64,000 nucleotides of DNA from Micromonospora sediminimaris (lineage in GTDB: Bacteria; Actinomycetota; Actinomycetes; Mycobacteriales; Micromonosporaceae), in assembly GCA_900112325.1 (NCBI GenBank), contig FOLJ01000019.1, positions 91,219 to 155,218 on the forward strand, read 5' to 3'. Below are positions 26,263 to 34,013 of this stretch, one piece after another; positions within the stretch are counted from its first letter, which is position 1; each line of letters begins with the position of its first letter. The translations under genes were made by a program, and so were the position numbers. The notes under the pieces are model-generated. The model saw only the letters and a list, made by a program, of their open reading frames with translations. It was not told where the DNA came from and ran no database searches.

Positions 26263-27329
26263 CGGCGGCCTGGCCGAACGCCGATGACCGGCTGGAGCGT
26301 GGCTACCGTCGGCTGCTGCTCAGTTACCCGCGCCGGCACCGGCGGCGGCACGGTACCGAGGTGGTGACCACGCTGCTGGAGATGGCGGAACCAGGCCAGC
26401 GCCGTCCCCGGGCCGGTGAAGCCCTCCACCTGATCGTCAGCGGCTTGCGGCTGCGGTTCCGGCTGCCCGCCGGCCGGCCGTTCATGGCGATCGCGGCGCT
26501 GCTCGCCGCACTGGTCATGGGCGGTTTCGGTGCCGCCGCCGGCTCCTGGCTCGGTGCCCAGACCTTCGCGGACCTGCCCGACGCCGACAGCTCGACGCGC
26601 CTGATGCAGTTGGCCGGCGGGCTCGGCGAGTCGAGCCAGTACCGCGTGAAGACGAACTGGCATGCCCACCGAAGCAACGTGACCGACGCCGTCGCGGCCA
26701 GTTGGAACGGCGAGCAGGTCCGGCAGCGGTTCGCCGATGCGGGTTGGTCCGTCTCCGAGTCCACTCCGCTCTCCGGGCGCCGGGTCACGGTCAACCCGGA
26801 CGGCACCACCACCGAGACCACATTGCGTGGCACGCGGTTCGACGCCGAGTCCGGCGGCCTGCTCATCCAGGTACGCGCGTACATCGCCGACGACGGCGGC
26901 AGCGTATCGATCGACGCCACGCCAACCCGTACCACCGCCTTCCTGCCCCTGGTCGCCATCGGCGTGGCCGTCGGGCTGGTCGTCGGCTGGCTCGTCGCGG
27001 CGGCCGTCGCGTACCAAATGGCGACAGCACCGCTTGGACGCCGGATGACCGCCGGTGGACTCTGGAGGACCTCTCTGCTGGCGCTGGCGCTACCGACGCT
27101 CGCGCTGTACGGCAACGCCGTGCGGATCGTCCGCACTGACGGCGGCGTTGATGACGGCGGCCTGCTCACCGTGCACAGCGCCTTCACCCCAGGTGAGTAC
27201 TACTACCCCTTCGGACCGTCCTGGCTGATCCTCGGGCTGACCATCGCCGGTCTCGCGGTCGCCGTCGCGACGCTGCTCGTCGCCCGGCCCGGCAAGCAAC
27301 CACCGCAGCAGGTCGCCGTGGCGAACTGA
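26259..27329 (+). CDS. Membrane protein co-expressed with PadR
   Basis: A 356-residue protein with a cytoplasmic N-terminus rich in Arg (RGYRRLLLSYPRRHRRRHGT) and about four to five transmembrane segments (e.g. MAIAALLAALVMGGFGAAAG, LVAIGVAVGLVVGWLVAAAV and WLILGLTIAGLAVAVATLLV), with an external region between the first two. The YRRLLLSYPRRHRRRHGTE start recurs in actinobacterial membrane proteins encoded next to PadR regulators. Function is unknown. It is translationally coupled to padR. Confidence 0.82.
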   Translation: MTAAWPNADDRLERGYRRLLLSYPRRHRRRHGTEVVTTLLEMAEPGQRRPRAGEALHLIVSGLRLRFRLPAGRPFMAIAALLAALVMGGFGAAAGSWLGAQTFADLPDADSSTRLMQLAGGLGESSQYRVKTNWHAHRSNVTDAVAASWNGEQVRQRFADAGWSVSESTPLSGRRVTVNPDGTTTETTLRGTRFDAESGGLLIQVRAYIADDGGSVSIDATPTRTTAFLPLVAIGVAVGLVVGWLVAAAVAYQMATAPLGRRMTAGGLWRTSLLALALPTLALYGNAVRIVRTDGGVDDGGLLTVHSAFTPGEYYYPFGPSWLILGLTIAGLAVAVATLLVARPGKQPPQQVAVAN

Positions 27330-27478
27330 GCACGGTGACCCTGACCGACACGGGGACGGGGGCCGCCGGCAACGCCGCGCGGCCTCCGGTCGGACCGCCG
27401 ACACCATCGGCCGCGCGCCCCGCCCGCCGCTCCCGCTGGGACGCCGTCCGACTCCCGCGACGGTACGCGGACAGCCTC

Positions 27479-27721
27479 CTAACCTCGCACACGCGCCCAG
27501 GACACGAAGCGGTCGAACAGCCCGACCATCGGCGTCGGGTCACCGAGTTCCGTGCTGGCCTGCGCGTACAGCGTCGCGAGGTGCACAAGCAACGCGGCCC
27601 GGTTCTCCCGGTACTCGCCGAGCAGCCGGAGCTTGGCCGCGCTGCACGGCCACCTGACGCCGCAGTTCCGGCAGCGCCAGGTCGGGCGGGACGGCACGTG
27701 CTCCGGGCGACGACGTCTCAT
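27479..27721 (-). CDS. Small zinc-ribbon-like protein (actinobacterial 'flavin reductase' annotation group)
   Basis: An 80-residue protein: basic N-terminus, a CxxC-containing segment (WRCRNCGVRWPCSAAKLRLL, three cysteines) and a helix ending VGLFDRFVSWARVRG. Proteins of this pattern are widespread beside XRE/DUF397 genes in Streptomyces and Micromonospora, often annotated flavin reductase without good evidence; no flavin site is visible. It overlaps the upstream gene by 4 bp (27718-27721), so the pair is coupled. No function should be assumed beyond possible metal binding. Confidence 0.7.
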   Translation of the reverse strand: MRRRRPEHVPSRPTWRCRNCGVRWPCSAAKLRLLGEYRENRAALLVHLATLYAQASTELGDPTPMVGLFDRFVSWARVRG

Positions 27722-28104
27722 CGGCGAGCCGCGCCAGCGGAACGGTCTGACCAGGCACGAGACGCCGAAGGACCGCTCGCCGTCGCCGGATGCGGCAAGT
27801 CGGGTCGATCGCCCGGCCGGATCAGGCCGGCCGGCATCAGGAACAGCTCACGGCGCTCCACCGCGTTGCCTCGGGCGTCGAGTTGGTAGCACTCGATCCA
27901 GGTCCAGCCGTCGTAGGTGGTCCAGTCGGTGCGGTGTCGAATGACCCGGACCGTGATCGGGTGTACGAACTGCGGGGACGCCGCGCGGGTCAACAGCAGC
28001 AGTTCCCCCGGCACGATCGCACCTGCGCACTCGCACGGCTCGGGACGGCTGCACCGATGCGGCACTTGGCACCTCGCTCCATCCGGCGGTCGAACTGTCT
28101 GCAC
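27718..28104 (-). CDS. Small cysteine-containing protein, unknown function
   Basis: A 128-residue protein with an N-terminal cysteine cluster (GARCQVPHRCSRPEPCECAG), a beta-rich middle (FVHPITVRVIRHRTDWTTYD, then GWTWIECYQLDARGNAVERR) and a Pro/Ala/Ser-rich tail. The GTG start at 28104 is tentative. It is translationally coupled to the following 80-residue gene and divergent from the XRE regulator, the usual company for WhiJ/AbaA-type modules. No enzyme family is recognised. Confidence 0.65.
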   Translation of the reverse strand: MQTVRPPDGARCQVPHRCSRPEPCECAGAIVPGELLLLTRAASPQFVHPITVRVIRHRTDWTTYDGWTWIECYQLDARGNAVERRELFLMPAGLIRPGDRPDLPHPATASGPSASRAWSDRSAGAARR

Positions 28105-28108
28105 AGGT

Positions 28109-28164
28109 CACTCGACGCGCCCGGGTGAGCCATCCGCGCGCTCAGTTCGACGGCGCGTCGAGTG
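28109..28164. promoter_or_regulatory. Inverted repeat in the divergent control region
   Basis: CACTCGACGCGC (28109-28120) and GCGCGTCGAGTG (28153-28164) are perfect 12-bp arms 32 bases apart, just upstream of the minus-strand gene at 28104. They could be operator half-sites or a long-loop hairpin. Confidence 0.4.
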
Positions 28165-28170
28165 ATGGAT

Positions 28171-28207
28171 GGGGGCCGCCGTGGTTGCTCGCCCGGCGGC
28201 GGCCCCC
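28171..28207. terminator. GC-rich hairpin in the divergent control region
   Basis: GGGGGCCGCCG pairs with CGGCGGCCCCC over 11 bp. It lies between divergent genes, so its role as terminator or control hairpin is uncertain. Confidence 0.35.
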
Positions 28208-28349
28208 CGATGTCACGACCGCCGGGTCAAGGGGGATGAACCTCCACCGGCCGCGCCATCGATACCCCAACTTGCCGCAGGTAACGGGACAACTACATGG
28301 CGTGTGAGTATGGTCGGCGGATATTCGAGACGTCCAATGGGAGGCGGCC

Positions 28350-29117
28350 ATGAACGACGCGCTGCGGGTGGCGCTGCGGGATACCGGGCACACGATCGAG
28401 TCGCTCGCGGAACGCGTCGGCGTCGACCCGAAGACGGTAAGCCGCTGGTTGCTCGAAGATCGGATCCCGCATGCCCGGCACCGGCTCACGGCGGCAGACG
28501 CACTCCAGAAGAATGTCTCGGACATTTGGCCGGACATTTCGAGACGTCGCGCGCTGGTCTGGTTCCGCCCCTGGCAGGAGATCGAGCGCGAGGCGACCAC
28601 GCTGCGTTCATACCAACCGTTGGTGATACCCGGCCTGCTCCAGACCGAGGCGTACGCCCGCGCGGTGCTCACCGGTGGTGGCCTGATCCCGCGCAGCGAG
28701 GTGGCACGGCTTGTCGACCACCGGATGTCCCGCCAGTTGATCCTGCACCGCGAGGAGCCGCCGCTGCTCACCGCCGTGCTGGACGAGGCGGTGCTGCGCC
28801 GGCCGGTCGGCGGCCCGGCCGTGATGCGCGAGCAGCTGCTGGCGCTCGCCGAGGCGTCGACCCAGCCGCACATCCGGCTACATGTGGTGCCGTCCACAGT
28901 GGGCGAATACGCTGGGCTGAACGGCCCGTTCGTGCTGGCGACCGCGCCCGATCACCGCATAGCCGGCTACCTCGACAATCAGTTGCAGGGGCAGGTGGTG
29001 AGCGAGCAGGCCGAGATCGCGGCCATACTGGCCGCCTGGGAGAACGTGCGCGGCGAGACACTCTCGCACTGGCAGTCGGTCGACCTGATCAGGGAGGTGG
29101 CGGAGTCATGGCACTGA
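28350..29117 (+). CDS. XRE family regulator with DUF5753 (WhiJ/Scr1 type)
   Basis: A 255-residue protein with an N-terminal helix-turn-helix (ALRDTGHTIESLAERVGVDP, then KTVSRWLLED; residues 5-50) and the large DUF5753 ligand/partner domain (about 75-245), including SYQPLVIPGLLQTEAYARAV and LHVVPSTVGEYAGLNGPF. WhiJ-like regulators of this build control development in Streptomyces together with a DUF397 partner. The next gene here is that partner, starting 10 bp before this stop codon. The ATG at 28350 has GGGAGG at 6 bases. Confidence 0.9.
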   Translation: MNDALRVALRDTGHTIESLAERVGVDPKTVSRWLLEDRIPHARHRLTAADALQKNVSDIWPDISRRRALVWFRPWQEIEREATTLRSYQPLVIPGLLQTEAYARAVLTGGGLIPRSEVARLVDHRMSRQLILHREEPPLLTAVLDEAVLRRPVGGPAVMREQLLALAEASTQPHIRLHVVPSTVGEYAGLNGPFVLATAPDHRIAGYLDNQLQGQVVSEQAEIAAILAAWENVRGETLSHWQSVDLIREVAESWH

Positions 29118-29314
29118 GCGACACCCCGGCGCTGTCCGGCGCCCGGTGGCACAAGAGCAGCCGCAGCAGCGGCAACGGCGGCGACTGTGTCGAGGTCGCC
29201 GGCAACCTGCCCGACGTGGTGGGCGTACGCGACTCGAAGGACCCGGCAGGCCCGGCGCTGGTTTTCACCCCCGCCGCCTGGCGTGCCTTCGTCGCCACCG
29301 TCGACAAGACCTGA
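29108..29314 (+). CDS. DUF397 domain protein, partner of the XRE regulator
   Basis: A 68-residue protein consisting of the DUF397 domain: WHKSSRSSGNGGDCVEVA, VGVRDSKDPAGPALVFTPAA and a C-terminal helix WRAFVATV. These small proteins occur with WhiJ-type regulators and are thought to bind and modulate them. The ATG lies inside the regulator gene (10-bp overlap) with GGAGG upstream, so the two are translated together. Confidence 0.92.
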   Translation: MALSDTPALSGARWHKSSRSSGNGGDCVEVAGNLPDVVGVRDSKDPAGPALVFTPAAWRAFVATVDKT

Positions 29315-29357
29315 TCACCCTCGTACACATGTTCTATCCACAGGTTGTGGACGCCTG

Positions 29358-29915
29358 GTGAGTTACCAGCTCAGCGCGGTAGTCGCGGACGCCGAGCTGC
29401 TGCGCGAGGAGACCCGCGAGCTGGATCATGCCGTGCTCGGCGGGCTGCGACAGGACTTCGCGTTGCTGCCGGTCACGCCGCAGCTCGTGGTGGAGTTGAC
29501 CGGCGCCCCGCCCGACTACCTCACCGACGAGCCCGACCCGACGCAGCCGTTCGAGCTGATCCTCTCTCCCGCGCTTACCGAGGTCCTGGCCCGCTGGTCG
29601 GTGCGCGGCCCGCTGGCGTACGTCGAGGCGGAGTTCGCCGGTGGGGCCGGGCACCAGGCCGCGGTGGTCTGGCTCGACGGTGCCCTCACCTGGGGGCCGC
29701 GCTTCGACGCGGCGTTCGACGGGCCGCGATCGGAGTGGCCGATCAACGCGGCGCTTGTCGAGCTGGGCGTGGAGCCGGGCCGGTGGATCGACCCCTTCGC
29801 TGAGCTGGGGTTACACGTCGAGCGGAGCACCGAGGGATGGCTCGCGCACGGGCGGCGAGGGCTCAGCGCCGACTACTGGGACGAATTGGCCGACGAATGG
29901 GAAGCTCGGCAATAA
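29358..29915 (+). CDS. Conserved-looking hypothetical protein
   Basis: A 185-residue acidic soluble protein starting with GTG at 29358 (MSYQLSAVVADAELLREETR). It has no signal peptide or membrane segment. It has a mixed alpha/beta pattern, with a region LVVELTGAPPDYLTDEPDPT and a C-terminal helix DYWDELADEWEARQ. No family is recognised. It follows the DUF397 gene by 43 bp on the same strand and may belong to that unit, but there is no good ribosome site, so the start is uncertain. Confidence 0.6.
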   Translation: MSYQLSAVVADAELLREETRELDHAVLGGLRQDFALLPVTPQLVVELTGAPPDYLTDEPDPTQPFELILSPALTEVLARWSVRGPLAYVEAEFAGGAGHQAAVVWLDGALTWGPRFDAAFDGPRSEWPINAALVELGVEPGRWIDPFAELGLHVERSTEGWLAHGRRGLSADYWDELADEWEARQ

Positions 29916-29954
29916 CCTCAGCGCCCCCGTCACGTTGGGGACTGGGGGATTCTG

Positions 29955-30485
29955 ATGAAATTGCGACAATTCGGCTTCATCGCCGCACTGCTTCTGGCTG
30001 CCTCGGCATCGGGTAGCGGAGTCATGCCACCGGACACCATCGCCGTCCGTGAGCCCGTCGCGTCGGTGAGCGTCGTCGATCTCGATGGAGTGGCCGATGT
30101 GGACTTCGGTGACTCGGAGAGCGAGCTGACCCGGCGCGGCATCCTGCGTACCGACGTCGACGCCTGCGGCCCGACGCTGGCCGGACACGACGAGATCAGC
30201 CCGATCTTCATCGAGGATCGGCTGGTGCTGCTCTGGGCCGGCGACCCGGTCCGCACCCCGGAGGGCATCGCGGCCGGCTCACCCGTCGCCGAGGTCCGGG
30301 CGAGCCATCCGACGGTACGTGAACTGCAAGCTCCACAGGGGACGTACCGCTTCGACGGCCTGCTCGCCCGCGACGGCGACCGCGCCTACCTGTTCCTGCA
30401 CGACGGCCAGACGGTGCGAAAAGTCATCGCCGGGTACGCCGACTGGGCCCACCGCCTCTTCATCGAGGGCCACGCCCCCTGCTGA
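29955..30485 (+). CDS. Secreted hypothetical protein
   Basis: A 176-residue protein with an N-terminal signal peptide (MKLRQFGFIAALLLAASASG). The mature part has one possible disulfide (ACGPTLAG and the C-terminal HAPC) and a region DRLVLLWAGDPVRTPEGIAA. The GSPVAEVRASHP ... VRKVIAGYADWAHRLFIEG pattern resembles small extracellular proteins of unknown role in actinobacteria. GGGGG 9 bases before the ATG supports the start. It converges with the P450 gene, 6 bp apart, without an obvious terminator. Confidence 0.7.
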   Translation: MKLRQFGFIAALLLAASASGSGVMPPDTIAVREPVASVSVVDLDGVADVDFGDSESELTRRGILRTDVDACGPTLAGHDEISPIFIEDRLVLLWAGDPVRTPEGIAAGSPVAEVRASHPTVRELQAPQGTYRFDGLLARDGDRAYLFLHDGQTVRKVIAGYADWAHRLFIEGHAPC

Positions 30486-30491
30486 GCCGCG

Positions 30492-31721
30492 TCACCAGCT
30501 GACCGGCAGTTCCACCGGGCCGAGGATGGCGTGCCCCTGCTTCCACCGCACCTCGTCCGGTGCCACGGCCAGCCGCAACGTCGGCAGCTCGCGCAGCAGT
30601 AGCGCCAACGCGACCCGGACCTCCAGGGCACCCAGGTGCGCGCCGACGCAGTAGTGCGGGCCGTACCCGAAGGAGAGGTGCGGGTTCGGGTCCCGGCCGA
30701 AGTCCATCCGCTCCGGGTCGGCGAAGACCCGTGGATCCCGGTTCGCGGCATCGTGCGACGGGATGACGATGTCGCCCTCGGTCAGCCGCACGCCGCTGGG
30801 CAGCGTCACGTCGGCCATCACCCGCCGGGGCATCTCGTCTCCGTTGGAGGTCGAGTGCAGCCGCTCCAACTCGGTGACCGCCCCGTCGACCTGCTCCGGA
30901 TGCTCCAGCAGGTAGTCCCATGCGCAGTCGTGCCCGGCGTACGGGCGGGTGCGCAACAGGTACACGAACGTCGAGATGGAACTGGCCGTGGTCTCCCATC
31001 CGCCGACGATCAGCGAGAGTGGAAGTTTGACTTGGACGTCCACCGGCTGGTCCGCCGCCGCCGTCGCGATCCGGGTCATCAGGTCGTCGCGGGGGCAGCC
31101 GCGCCGTCCGTCCAGCTGCTGCCACAGGTAGCCGCCCATCTCCTCGGCGGACCGGGCGGCCTCGGCTCGGGTGAGGTCGGCGGTGCCCATGAACATGTCG
31201 CCCCAGCGGCGGAACTGCGCCCGGTCCGGCTCGGGCAGGCCGAGCAGGTCGGATATCACGTTCAGGGCGAACGGTACGGCGAAGTCACCCACCAGATCCG
31301 CCGAGCCGCCCTTGGCGGCCAGCACCGCGAGCTGAGCCTCGGCAGCCGCACGCACCGTCTCGCGTAGCCCGGACACGGCGGGCTTGGTGAAGCTGTCCTT
31401 CACAGTTCCCCGGACCGCGGCGTGCTCCGCCCCGTCCATGCCGAGCATCGTCCCGGACACATCGACCTGGTCAGCGTGGGCGGCAGCGGCCCGGGAGAAC
31501 AGATCCTGGCGGCGGAGCACCTCCCGGACGTCGTCGTACCGGCAGATCAGCAGCGCCGGCAGCCACTCCCCGCCAACCTGGCGGACCACCGGCAGGACGC
31601 CGGATTCCGAGGCGGCGAGCTGCGCGTAGTAGGGGTGCTTCTCCGGGCCGCGCGTCCGGTCGATGCCATCCGCGTCGACGTTCAACGGGTGTCGTACTGG
31701 ACCGTCGTCGACTGCCACCAT
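30492..31721 (-). CDS. Cytochrome P450
   Basis: A 409-residue soluble bacterial P450. Key motifs are present: I-helix GGWETT (oxygen activation), K-helix ELER (ExxR), and heme ligand FGYGPHYCVGAHLG with the axial cysteine. The overall pattern (HPYYAQL at the N-terminus, LGMDGAEHAAVRGTV before the C-helix) fits the CYP105/107-like actinobacterial group that hydroxylates or cross-links natural products. No ferredoxin or reductase gene is adjacent, so redox partners must come from elsewhere. The ATG at 31721 lacks a close ribosome site. An aromatic-rich 23-codon ORF lies 79 bp upstream on the same strand. Confidence 0.95.
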   Translation of the reverse strand: MVAVDDGPVRHPLNVDADGIDRTRGPEKHPYYAQLAASESGVLPVVRQVGGEWLPALLICRYDDVREVLRRQDLFSRAAAAHADQVDVSGTMLGMDGAEHAAVRGTVKDSFTKPAVSGLRETVRAAAEAQLAVLAAKGGSADLVGDFAVPFALNVISDLLGLPEPDRAQFRRWGDMFMGTADLTRAEAARSAEEMGGYLWQQLDGRRGCPRDDLMTRIATAAADQPVDVQVKLPLSLIVGGWETTASSISTFVYLLRTRPYAGHDCAWDYLLEHPEQVDGAVTELERLHSTSNGDEMPRRVMADVTLPSGVRLTEGDIVIPSHDAANRDPRVFADPERMDFGRDPNPHLSFGYGPHYCVGAHLGALEVRVALALLLRELPTLRLAVAPDEVRWKQGHAILGPVELPVSW

Positions 31722-31800
31722 GCAATTACCATGGCATTACTTCCCAGCGAAGGCAATCGATCACTTTGAGTAACCCGCGCTCAGGTATCCCACCTCGAGG

Positions 31801-31872
31801 TCAGAGGCCACCGCTCTGAGATGTGGCGGGCTCGCGGCCGTACCACTTGCGCCAGACGAAGTCGCTACGCAT
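31801..31872 (-). CDS. Candidate aromatic-rich mini-ORF upstream of the P450
   Basis: A 23-codon ORF whose product starts MRSDFVWRKWYGREP and ends in a Ser/Gly-rich stretch, with GGAG 10 bases before the ATG. It lies in the 256-bp gap before the P450 gene, same strand. Short peptides rich in Trp/Tyr/Phe next to a P450 are the layout of P450-cross-linked RiPP precursors, but this could also be chance or a gene remnant. Confidence 0.3.
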   Translation of the reverse strand: MRSDFVWRKWYGREPATSQSGGL

Positions 31873-31976
31873 GCTCAGGCCGCTCCATGTCCGGTCGGCC
31901 AGAGATGCCAAACTCTACGGCCGGGGTGGCAGCGGCGATGCTGGGCCTTCGCGGCATGGTGTTCTGAGGAGGGCTG

Positions 31977-32315
31977 ATGTCGCTGGACGGCTGGCTGGCG
32001 TGCACCGAGTGCCGGATCTGCCTCGCCCTGGGCAAGCCGATCCGACCCGATGGCGACAACATCCGCTACTTCCAGGTGGGATACACGGCGAACTCCGCCC
32101 AGTCCGACCTGACCCGAGCGCTCTGGAAATTCCTCGCCGACCACGCCGGCCACCCACTCCGGGTGCTCGTCACAGGCCAGCCTGGCTACGACGACCTTGA
32201 ACACTTCATCGAAATCGGCGGTGACGCCGCGCCGGACATCCCGTTCGAGGAGTACCTGCAGGATTTCCGGGCCGACTTCGGGCGGGCCGCAGACCGCCCC
32301 CTGAGCACCGGCTGA
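31977..32315 (+). CDS. Small hypothetical protein with a CxxC motif
   Basis: A 112-residue protein with a perfect AGGAGG ribosome site 4 bases before the ATG. The N-terminal MSLDGWLACTECRICLALGK contains Cys-x2-Cys-x2-Cys, possibly a metal site. The C-terminal FEEYLQDFRADFGRAADRP is an amphipathic acidic helix. It is probably cytoplasmic. No function is recognised. It is divergent from the P450 region and upstream of tRNA-Ser(CGA), which is on the other strand. Confidence 0.7.
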   Translation: MSLDGWLACTECRICLALGKPIRPDGDNIRYFQVGYTANSAQSDLTRALWKFLADHAGHPLRVLVTGQPGYDDLEHFIEIGGDAAPDIPFEEYLQDFRADFGRAADRPLSTG

Positions 32316-32378
32316 GACCGATTGCGCAGCGCCCGGCCGGTCCTCGCGGACCTGCCGGGCGTTCGCGCATCTCAAGAG

Positions 32379-32465
32379 CGGTGGCGGAGGGATTTGAACC
32401 CTCGGAGGGCGTAAACCCTCACACGCTTTCGAGGCGTGCTCCTTAGGCCGCTCGGACACGCCACC
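32379..32465 (-). tRNA. tRNA-Ser (anticodon CGA)
   Basis: On the minus strand, an 87-nt class II tRNA: acceptor GGTGGCG/CGCCACC, anticodon stem CACGC/GCGTG around CTCGAAA (anticodon CGA, codon TCG), a long variable arm and T arm GGGTTCAAATCCC. CCA is not encoded. TACCCT, at 32473-32478 on the minus strand, lies 7 bases upstream and is probably the -10 box. Confidence 0.96.
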
Positions 32466-32540
32466 GCCGACGAGGGTACAGGACCGCAGGTTCCGACGCC
32501 GAACCGGTCCCGGCCAGGCCGGCCTGGCAGGATCAACGCC

Positions 32541-33248
32541 ATGAGTACGCACATCGGCGCGAAGCCGGGCGAGATCGCCGAGCGGGTCCTGATGCCGGGT
32601 GACCCCCTGCGGGCCAAGTGGATCGCGGAGACCTACCTCGAGGGCGCGAACTGCTACTCGACGGTCCGGGGCATGCTGGGCTTCACCGGCCGTTGGAACG
32701 GCGTGGAGGTTTCCGTGCAGGGCTCCGGGATGGGCATGCCCTCGGCTTCGATCTACGCCCACGAGCTGGTGAACGAGTATGGCGTGAAGTCGCTGATCCG
32801 GGTCGGCTCGTGCGGCGCGCTCAGCGAGGATCTCCAGCTGCGCGACGTGATCGCGGCGATCGGGTCGTCCACCGACTCGAACATGAACCGGATGCGTTTC
32901 GACGGGCTGATCGACTACGCCCCGGTCGCCGACTTCGGGCTGCTGCGTACCTCGGTGGAGGTGGCCGAGCGGCGCGGCATCGCGATGCGGGTCGGGCCGA
33001 TCCTGGCTGCGGACGCCTTCTACACCGACCGGCCGGACCTCTACGACAGCCTCGCGGAGTACGGCGTGCTGGCGGTGGAGATGGAGTCGGCGGCGCTGTA
33101 CACGATCGCCGCCCGGTTCAAGGCCCGCGCCCTGACCCTGTTGACGGTGAGCGACCACATCAAGACCGGCGAGAAGACCACCTCCCAGGAGCGGGAGCAG
33201 ACCTTCAGCCAGATGGTCGAGATCGCCTTGGACACCATCATCGCCTGA
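32541..33248 (+). CDS. deoD: Purine-nucleoside phosphorylase, DeoD type
   Basis: A 235-residue hexameric-type phosphorylase that splits purine nucleosides with phosphate in the salvage pathway. It shows the DeoD signature GMGMPSASIYAHEL, the phosphate-binding MPGDPLRAKWIAE and RVGSCGAL, and the base/ribose site VEMESAALY with the purine-binding SDHIKTGE. The length matches E. coli DeoD. It is a single gene, ending in a strong hairpin. Small neighbours give no pathway context. Confidence 0.96.
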   Translation: MSTHIGAKPGEIAERVLMPGDPLRAKWIAETYLEGANCYSTVRGMLGFTGRWNGVEVSVQGSGMGMPSASIYAHELVNEYGVKSLIRVGSCGALSEDLQLRDVIAAIGSSTDSNMNRMRFDGLIDYAPVADFGLLRTSVEVAERRGIAMRVGPILAADAFYTDRPDLYDSLAEYGVLAVEMESAALYTIAARFKARALTLLTVSDHIKTGEKTTSQEREQTFSQMVEIALDTIIA

Positions 33249-33263
33249 TCCGGTCGAGCCCGA

Positions 33264-33295
33264 CGTCCCGCCACCCCCCGTGCGGTGGCGGGACG
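33264..33295 (+). terminator. Terminator of deoD
   Basis: A perfect 12-bp stem (CGTCCCGCCACC and its complement) with an 8-nt loop, 16 bases after the stop. Confidence 0.8.
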
Positions 33296-33340
33296 CTCTG
33301 TGTCGGGGTCGGTGTGACGGCCTCCACTGGGTAAATGTAT

Positions 33341-33352
33341 ACGACCGGTCGT
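33341..33352. promoter_or_regulatory. Probable TetR operator
   Basis: A perfect 12-bp palindrome, ACGACCGGTCGT, lies 23 bp before the tetR ATG in a locally AT-rich promoter stretch. A -10-like TAGTAG follows at 33360. The position suggests autorepression. Confidence 0.65.
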
Positions 33353-33374
33353 TCTTATTTAGTAGTCTCGCCGC

Positions 33375-34013
33375 ATGAACGTCGACGGCCGGCTCGCCCG
33401 GGGGCAGCGCACCCGCACCGCTGTGCTGGACGCCGCCGTCAGCCTGGCCTCCGCCAGCGGCCTCGACGGGCTCTCCCTCGGGCATCTCGCCGAGTCGCTC
33501 GGGGTCAGCAAGTCCGGCCTCTTCGCGCACTGGCGCTCCAAGGAGGAGTTGCAGCTCGCCACCATCGACCGGGCCGTCGCCCAGTGGCAGGAACAGATCA
33601 TCGGCCCGGCGCTGCGCACCCCCCGGGGCGTACGCCGGATCCACGCGCTGCACGAGGCCCGGATCGCCTTCTACGCCGGTCGGGTGCTGCCCGGCGGCTG
33701 CTTCTTCGCCACCACGGAATTCGAGTTCAACGCCCGGCCCGGCGCCGTCCGCGACCGCCTGGCCGAGGTCTTCGCCGCGTGGACGAGGTTCCTCGAACGG
33801 CTCGTCACCGAGGCGATCGAGCTGGGCGAGTTGCCCGCCGGCACGGATGTGGCGCTGCTGGCGTACGAGATCGACGCGTACGGCATCGCCGCCGCCATGC
33901 GCTCCCGCCTGCTCGACCCGGAGGTCACCTACCGGCACGCCCGCCTGGGCGTGCTGAACCGCCTACGGGCGCTCTGCCCCGATCCCGCTCTGCTACCGGA
34001 AGGCCCGTCATGA
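33375..34013 (+). CDS. TetR family transcriptional regulator
   Basis: A 212-residue regulator with the N-terminal TetR helix-turn-helix (GQRTRTAVLDAAVSLASASG, then HLAESLGVSKSGLFAHWRSK; residues 9-55) and a C-terminal ligand domain (LPGGCFFATTEFEFNARPG resembles the TetR_C group that senses acyl or aromatic ligands). The likely operator is the ACGACCGGTCGT palindrome upstream. The stop overlaps the next start by 4 bp (ATGA), so it is co-translated with a thioesterase that it probably controls. Confidence 0.93.
   Translation: MNVDGRLARGQRTRTAVLDAAVSLASASGLDGLSLGHLAESLGVSKSGLFAHWRSKEELQLATIDRAVAQWQEQIIGPALRTPRGVRRIHALHEARIAFYAGRVLPGGCFFATTEFEFNARPGAVRDRLAEVFAAWTRFLERLVTEAIELGELPAGTDVALLAYEIDAYGIAAAMRSRLLDPEVTYRHARLGVLNRLRALCPDPALLPEGPS

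Noticed and set aside
27335..27889. Plus-strand frame opposite the two small cysteine-rich genes
   Set aside because: The minus-strand pair has coupled starts and a CxxC pattern; the plus frame is Arg/Pro-rich without features.
29341..29357. Possible DnaA-box-like or parS site in the sequence TATCCACAGGTTGTGG
   Set aside because: A single weak match without clustering, and the gene content does not suggest an origin.
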